Source: Promethearchaeota archaeon (lineage in GTDB: Archaea; Asgardarchaeota; Lokiarchaeia; Sigynarchaeales; SOKP01). Taken from it: DNA of 11,206 bases. A program made the position numbers and the translations under genes. Below are positions 7,408-11,206 of the stretch, piece after piece; position 1 is the stretch's first letter; every line of letters begins with the position of its first letter. The stretch is from positions 1 through 11,206 of the forward strand of contig JAEOTL010000459.1 of the NCBI GenBank assembly GCA_016839845.1. The letters are read 5' to 3'. The notes beneath the pieces are model-generated. The model was not told the origin of the DNA and searched no databases. It worked only from the letters and a program-made list of their open reading frames with translations.

Positions 7408-7618
7408 ATTATTGATTCTTTCTTAACTCGATAATCTTCCCTCACATTGTATTTGAAAACCTCAAAAAAAAATGAGATATAATTTTAGTCGTAGATTCTT
7501 GAATATTTAACAGTTATGTATAAGTTTGATACTACTAAGATTATATGAAAATAGATCTAAGGCAATTATAAATACCAGTATTCTCCTCTTATTATGTAAT
7601 AATATAGTTTAGTTATTC
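7408..7618. other. Intergenic region upstream of the TPR gene
   Basis: This 211-bp AT-rich gap should hold the TPR gene's promoter and the end of the TIGR04076 copy 2 transcript. On the minus strand a run of nine T lies around 7464-7472, a plausible archaeal-type termination signal for the upstream gene. AAATTATATC just upstream of it is a weak TATA candidate. No coding signal is seen. Confidence 0.3.
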
Positions 7619-7885
7619 TTATGAATCACTTTTTGTTCGAGTAATTTTAAACACTACAGGATTATCCGGATCTGGACAACAAAGCGTCGTTGTATCCTTA
7701 TCTTCGGACCACGGAAAAGAACCATCAAATCTTAACGCGGTTATATACGGAAAAATCGAATTATACGCAGACTGACAAATTTTACCGACATCATCGGGAT
7801 ATTTAAATTTATCGCCAACTTTATGCCCATTAGGGCATTCTCCCCTTTCGAGGATTTTAACAACCTCTAAAGAAATTTCATTCAT
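7619..7885 (-). CDS. TIGR04076-type small Cys/His protein, copy 2
   Basis: An 88-residue paralogue of the protein at 128-397, keeping the whole pattern: C17-P-x-G-H21, VGDKF (23-27), the YPDDVGKIC segment ending at C37, the N-S-I-F-P-Y-I run, and C69-C70-P71. No signal peptide or membrane segment is present. Function is unknown for the family; the invariant Cys/His set hints at metal or cofactor binding. ATG 7885 is well supported by AGGTGG at 7893-7898 with seven bases of spacing. It follows the sugar symporter gene on the same strand after 110 bp, just as copy 1 follows the GH51 gene. The gap contains AT-rich stretches that could be an internal promoter, so shared transcription is not certain. 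Confidence 0.85.
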   Translation of the reverse strand: MNEISLEVVKILERGECPNGHKVGDKFKYPDDVGKICQSAYNSIFPYITALRFDGSFPWSEDKDTTTLCCPDPDNPVVFKITRTKSDS

Positions 7886-7892
7886 TATGTTT

Positions 7893-7898
7893 CCACCT
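7893..7898 (-). promoter_or_regulatory. Shine-Dalgarno AGGTGG for TIGR04076 copy 2
   Basis: Minus-strand AGGTGG lies seven bases before ATG 7885. It is one of the few strong ribosome binding sites in the window and supports that start and independent translation. Confidence 0.55.
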
Positions 7899-7995
7899 TT
7901 TTTTGATATTTAATTTAATCTTTTCATTAATTAAACTATTACTTCTTTTTAGGAGAATAAAACTAGTGAAAGATGATTAGATAAAAATTTGGGTA

Positions 7996-9402
7996 CTATA
8001 AGCCCATATCGATTAATTTTTCCTTGTTTAATCTTGCTTGTTCGTCGCTAATATCATATAATAAGGCATAAACTATCGTTCCTATTGCTAGAATAATAAG
8101 AGGTGCCAGAGACATTTGAAAATTTAGTCCCCATTTTGCAAGGGAAGTTTGGTTTGCTCCCATCGACGCGACATATCCTGTAGCAATTGCAACAATTGTG
8201 AAAATGATAGTTTGGAAAAATCTACTAAATGCTGAAAATACAAGAAATATTCCTTGATAGCTTGCTTCTTCCCTCAATCCGGTTTTTATACTAGCTTTAT
8301 CAATTGCTTGAGCAGAAACCACCCCAAAAAGTGTGTTATTGGCGCCATATCCAAATCCTCCCAAAGCAAAACAGATTACTCCCCCTGTAAAGTCGTTTAA
8401 GAAATAAAACGCAAAATAAGGAGGACAAGCAATAATTAACCCTATGAGGTATGTTTTTCTTGTACCAATTTTTTTCGAGAGTTTTATCCAAATAGGCGCT
8501 GAACATATGGCAATTAAACTAGCTAATAAAAGGGGTACAATAGTGTATTGCACTCCTAATCCGAGTGCGTGCATGATGTAAAAATTAATACCGGTAAACG
8601 TACAGGTCATTGCTGTAGACCATCCCAAGTAAGCAATAATGATTGCCATCCAATTTTTATCGGTTAAAACTCGAGGTATCATCTTTAAGAAGGGTGAACT
8701 ACTTTTTCCCATTTCATCTAATTCTGCTCGAAATTTTTTCATTTCATCAGGTTCTCGAACAGCCCATAAATAAGGAATTGTTAATAAAAATGTAAAACAT
8801 ACGATTACAATTACCATATAAAGATAAGCATTTCGATCATTTGCCCCTCCAAATAAAGCCAAAATAACAGGAAGGAATCCTGTAGCGATTAGCATTCCTG
8901 TTATCGACATGATAGTTGATATACCCCCAATCTTGGCCCGCTGTTTCGCATCCCGGAATAAATCAACGCCTAATGCATTTCCATTAACAGTCCTGACTGT
9001 ACCAAAGGTTTCTTGAATACATAAAATAACACATAACCAGACAGATGCGATTATAGCAGCATCCATATTCAATACATTTCCACCTGCATCAACTCTTATA
9101 TTGGTAACTGGAATAAAAATCAATAATATCATTATCGGAGAAAGTATAGCCCCAATACATATCCAAGGAAATCTTTTACCATATTTTCTGGTAAATCTCT
9201 TGGAACGATCACATAAATATCCTATAAAAGGATCATTTAATCCATTATTTAAAGAATAAATGAGAAATACTATTGATACGAACGACCAAGGGATTAATAA
9301 GACCGAAACAGCATAAAATTGTACCATATTCAAAATTCCCTGGAATATTAAAATAGAAGTAATACCGGGAAGAGCATAGCATAACATTTTTCCAGTACTC
9401 AT
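7996..9402 (-). CDS. GPH-family sugar:cation symporter (MFS fold)
   Basis: A 468-residue inner-membrane transporter with about twelve hydrophobic segments (for example 12-30, 36-51, 79-98, 116-130, 158-184, 192-213, 250-270, 283-304, 318-336, 340-364, 383-411 and 430-449). The loop N56-D57-P58-F-I-G-Y-L-C-D-R followed by Y-G-K-R-F-P-W (74-80) is the hallmark of the glycoside-pentoside-hexuronide family. The T-G-L-R-E-E-A block (374-380) is the usual counterpart in the second half. Such proteins import melibiose, xylosides, pentosides or glucuronides with H+ or Na+. Compared with MelB, D59 corresponds to D57 but D55 corresponds to N53, so cation coupling may differ. A pentose oligosaccharide substrate is suggested only by the nearby GH51 gene. 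ATG 9402 gives the normal short N-terminus, and a purine-rich GGGAAG abuts it. It ends in TAG and is followed by TIGR04076 copy 2. Confidence 0.92.
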   Translation of the reverse strand: MSTGKMLCYALPGITSILIFQGILNMVQFYAVSVLLIPWSFVSIVFLIYSLNNGLNDPFIGYLCDRSKRFTRKYGKRFPWICIGAILSPIMILLIFIPVTNIRVDAGGNVLNMDAAIIASVWLCVILCIQETFGTVRTVNGNALGVDLFRDAKQRAKIGGISTIMSITGMLIATGFLPVILALFGGANDRNAYLYMVIVIVCFTFLLTIPYLWAVREPDEMKKFRAELDEMGKSSSPFLKMIPRVLTDKNWMAIIIAYLGWSTAMTCTFTGINFYIMHALGLGVQYTIVPLLLASLIAICSAPIWIKLSKKIGTRKTYLIGLIIACPPYFAFYFLNDFTGGVICFALGGFGYGANNTLFGVVSAQAIDKASIKTGLREEASYQGIFLVFSAFSRFFQTIIFTIVAIATGYVASMGANQTSLAKWGLNFQMSLAPLIILAIGTIVYALLYDISDEQARLNKEKLIDMGL

Positions 9403-9722
9403 CTTCCCTGTTTTATAAGATTTTGGTCGATCATTGTAGGATTGTTCTGTAATTAACCAACCACCTTCTAAATTGATTCGCTCTCTATTTACTTTTTATT
9501 ATAATAAATAAATTGACCTAATTGTATATAAAAGATTATTTTATCGGGTGCTATTCTATCGTAAATTCTTTGTGTAAAAAAAAATTTTCGAGTAGAGAAA
9601 ACGCATAAAAATTAATAATAATAGCTATGAAGCCAATTGAAAGGGCACTACAAGCTAAAAAAGGTTCACTTATGAGTTTATAGAAAAAAAATTAATATTC
9701 TGCCGATGTAATAGATATTACT
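9403..9722. other. Divergent intergenic region with a candidate TATA box and minigene
   Basis: This 320-bp AT-rich region separates the divergent symporter and alpha/beta hydrolase genes. It holds a TATATAAAAG element (9525-9534, plus strand) and an 18-codon ORF (9627-9683, plus) beginning M-K-P-I-E-R-A-L-Q-A-K-K. The ORF is in the same frame as the downstream hydrolase but is separated from it by TAG and TAA stops. I see no strong inverted repeat or operator. Confidence 0.4.
9525..9534 (+). promoter_or_regulatory. Candidate TATA box
   Basis: TATATAAAAG matches the archaeal TATA consensus well. A transcript starting about 25 bases later would leave a leader of about 165-170 bases before the hydrolase start at 9723, or about 70-75 bases before the minigene at 9627. 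In such AT-rich DNA a chance match is quite possible, and no clear purine-rich BRE lies just upstream. Confidence 0.3.
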
Positions 9723-10709
9723 ATGCTGACAATATTATTAGTGTTGCTTGTAATTGTAATTTTCATCATTCTCTTGATAATTGGTTTTAAGAAATGGAAA
9801 AAATCCGCAATGAGAGTAATGGATGATGGAGAAGTAATGGAGACTGCGATAGGGAAAATACATTACAAACTAACTGGAGAAGGTCCAGTGTTGTTTTTTA
9901 TGCATGGGGGACCGGGGGGAATTGACCAAGGTATCTTCATTGAATATCTAGTTCAGGAAGGATATTCATTACTCGTTGTTTCAAGGCCTGGATATCTAAG
10001 AACACCTTTTATTCCTCTATCTTATAGGGAACAAGTTGATCAGTATGTGGAATTATTAGACAAGTTAAAAATCGATAAGGTTGTTGCCATGGGATACTCA
10101 GCTGGTGGTCCTCTTGCACTCTACTTTGCTAATAAATACCCCGAGAGAACTTATGCACTGGTGATGGAAGCGGGTGTTAGTACGGTTTATGAGGATCCAA
10201 GTGAGGAAGTGATGGATTCATTTTGGTTCAAATTACTTACGAGTAATCGAATACAAGATTTTTTAAGCTGGATTACTATAATAACTATTAACATAGCTTT
10301 CAAGATGACATTCAAGAGTATCATCGGTCTGGAAACTTTACTTGATAAGGAAGAAATTAAAAGATTTACTGATCTGGTTTCAAAGGATAAGGAGAGAAGG
10401 AGGTGGGTAAAAAACCTATTGAATACTACCTTGCCAATGAGTATAAGAAAACTCGGACTGAATCATGATTTGGAGCTCTTAACGTCAATCGAGAAGATTC
10501 CAGTTGATAATATCAATGTAAAATCCTTATTAATCTATAGTAAAGAAGATAATGACGTTAAATGGTTAAATGCTGAATACCTCAAAACTAACCTCAAAGA
10601 GTTTGAGCTATTGATGACACATGGAGGTCATATGATGTGGGTAGGAGAGGATATGGATAGAATAAAATCAAAAAGAATTGAATTTTTGCGATCATTAAAC
10701 TATGATTAA
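9723..10709 (+). CDS. Membrane-anchored alpha/beta hydrolase
   Basis: A 328-residue protein with an N-terminal transmembrane helix (about 3-21) followed by K23-K-W-K-K, then an alpha/beta-hydrolase domain (about 45-325). The oxyanion-hole motif H61-G-G-P-G65, the nucleophile elbow G124-Y-S126-A-G-G, the likely acid D276 or D278 after the I-Y-S strand, and H303 in G-G-H-M-M-W form a complete catalytic set. A mostly helical cap lies between about 155 and 245. By the positive-inside rule, the basic run after the helix puts the catalytic domain on the cytosolic side. The HGGPG motif occurs in proline iminopeptidase-like and many esterase-like members, so the substrate cannot be named. ATG 9723 includes the whole anchor helix but has no ribosome binding site. 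It is divergent from the symporter gene. Confidence 0.88.
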   Translation: MLTILLVLLVIVIFIILLIIGFKKWKKSAMRVMDDGEVMETAIGKIHYKLTGEGPVLFFMHGGPGGIDQGIFIEYLVQEGYSLLVVSRPGYLRTPFIPLSYREQVDQYVELLDKLKIDKVVAMGYSAGGPLALYFANKYPERTYALVMEAGVSTVYEDPSEEVMDSFWFKLLTSNRIQDFLSWITIITINIAFKMTFKSIIGLETLLDKEEIKRFTDLVSKDKERRRWVKNLLNTTLPMSIRKLGLNHDLELLTSIEKIPVDNINVKSLLIYSKEDNDVKWLNAEYLKTNLKEFELLMTHGGHMMWVGEDMDRIKSKRIEFLRSLNYD

Positions 10710-10720
10710 ATGTCTTTAAT

Positions 10721-10908
10721 TTCTTTGATCCTCCAAAACACAAAAACGGCTTCGATGCTTTATCAAACAAATTCAAGAGAAGACCATTGTTTGGGATGAA
10801 TTTAATCGGTGTCATGAAAGTAGCCGCCATTGTCAGATAGGAGATATTCCATCCTTGGAACCGTTGATCAATGAACTTTTTGTTGAGAAAACAGTCAAAC
10901 TATCTTAA
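10721..10908 (+). pseudogene. Coding remnant, possibly a transposase/integrase C-terminus
   Basis: Two overlapping frames look coding but are out of register. One starts at 10721 with FFDPPKHKNG. The other, open from 10729 to TAA 10906-10908, gives FIKQIQEKTIVWDEFNR, then CHESSRHCQIGDIP, then SLEPLINELFVEKTVKLS. The W-x2-F-N...R-H...G-x2-P arrangement faintly recalls the end of rve-type DDE transposases (W-x3-YN-x2-RPH...P), but this is not a firm family match. The second frame has no ATG, and a single frameshift near 10750 would join the two. It follows the hydrolase stop by only 11 bases. No terminal inverted repeats are visible. Confidence 0.35.
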
Positions 10909-10972
10909 ATTGGGATTCTTGATTTAGTAGAAGGCGGATCTTTATAATTTTAACGTTTTAGAGATAATTCTT

Positions 10973-11206
10973 TCAATTTTTAGATTTTAGATCCAACGCG
11001 TTTATAAAACCAATCGATATTCCACCTAATGTCCTGAAAATTAGGGCGTCGGGTCGATTATGCTTAACTTCATTTGGAGAACGACCAAATTTATCTAGAA
11101 GATCAGCAATTATTGAATTGAGATTGCCATTATTCTTCTGATAACTTTTAACTACTGTATCTTTGTAAGCTTTGAATACATCTTCTGATATTTTAAATAC
11201 TTCTTG
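10973..11206 (-). CDS. Partial hypothetical protein, C-terminal 77 residues
   Basis: The minus-strand frame is open from the right edge of the window to TGA at 10973-10975, giving 77 residues; the start lies beyond the window. It reads as soluble and helical, with E-D-V-F-K-A-Y-K-D and I-I-A-D-L-L-D-K-F-G-R-S-P-N-E-V segments, ending after F-I-N-A-L-D-L-K-S-K-N. I recognise no family. An uninterrupted frame with ordinary composition in such AT-rich DNA supports a real gene. It converges with the remnant at 10721-10908. The gap between (10909-10972) shows no distinct terminator. Confidence 0.6.
   Translation of the reverse strand, partial: QEVFKISEDVFKAYKDTVVKSYQKNNGNLNSIIADLLDKFGRSPNEVKHNRPDALIFRTLGGISIGFINALDLKSKN

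Noticed and set aside
10594..10830. Minus-strand open frame overlapping the end of the alpha/beta hydrolase.
   Set aside because: It overlaps the catalytic His region of a confident gene and a coding remnant on the other strand.
1..11206. CRISPR array, tRNA or rRNA genes, long direct or inverted repeats.
   Set aside because: None seen on reading both strands; the gaps contain only AT-rich sequence, short T-runs and the remnants listed.

Overview
This window looks like a piece of an AT-rich archaeal chromosome, most likely from an Asgard (Lokiarchaeia-like) lineage. That placement is inferred from four things: roughly one-third GC in most genes, weak or patchy Shine-Dalgarno signals, a large TPR protein ending in an all-cysteine RING-like zinc cluster, and a mix of archaeal small proteins with bacterial-type sugar enzymes. 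No rRNA, tRNA or CRISPR array is visible, so the assignment cannot be proved from this window.

Layout, left to right. (1) Minus strand: a GH51 alpha-L-arabinofuranosidase (489-2048), followed 91 bp downstream by a small TIGR04076-type Cys/His protein (128-397). (2) A small coiled-coil protein (2127-2336, minus). (3) A plus-strand luciferase-like, F420-type oxidoreductase (2521-3438) whose GC is much higher than its surroundings, so probably acquired. (4) A convergent sulfatase-like hydrolase (3547-4998, minus) with Thr where true sulfatases carry the formylglycine Cys/Ser. (5) A 588-bp gap (4999-5586) holding a decayed gene remnant and a short coiled-coil ORF. (6) A 606-residue TPR protein with a C-terminal Cys8 zinc cluster (5587-7407, minus). 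(7) A GPH-type sugar:cation symporter (7996-9402, minus), followed 110 bp downstream by a second TIGR04076 protein (7619-7885). (8) A divergent, membrane-anchored alpha/beta hydrolase (9723-10709, plus). (9) A coding remnant (about 10721-10908) and the 3' end of a minus-strand gene that runs off the right edge (10973-11206).

How they may work together: the GH51 enzyme has no signal peptide and the symporter belongs to a family that imports pentosides and other glycosides. The simplest reading is import of small arabinose-containing oligosaccharides followed by cytosolic hydrolysis, with the sulfatase-like enzyme possibly removing a substituent. The two sugar genes are not in one operon, but each is followed on the same strand by a copy of the same small protein of unknown function. 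That is the most suggestive pattern here. I do not see a clearly new multi-gene system. The best leads are the TIGR04076 pairing, the Thr-type sulfatase homologue and the TPR/RING-like protein.
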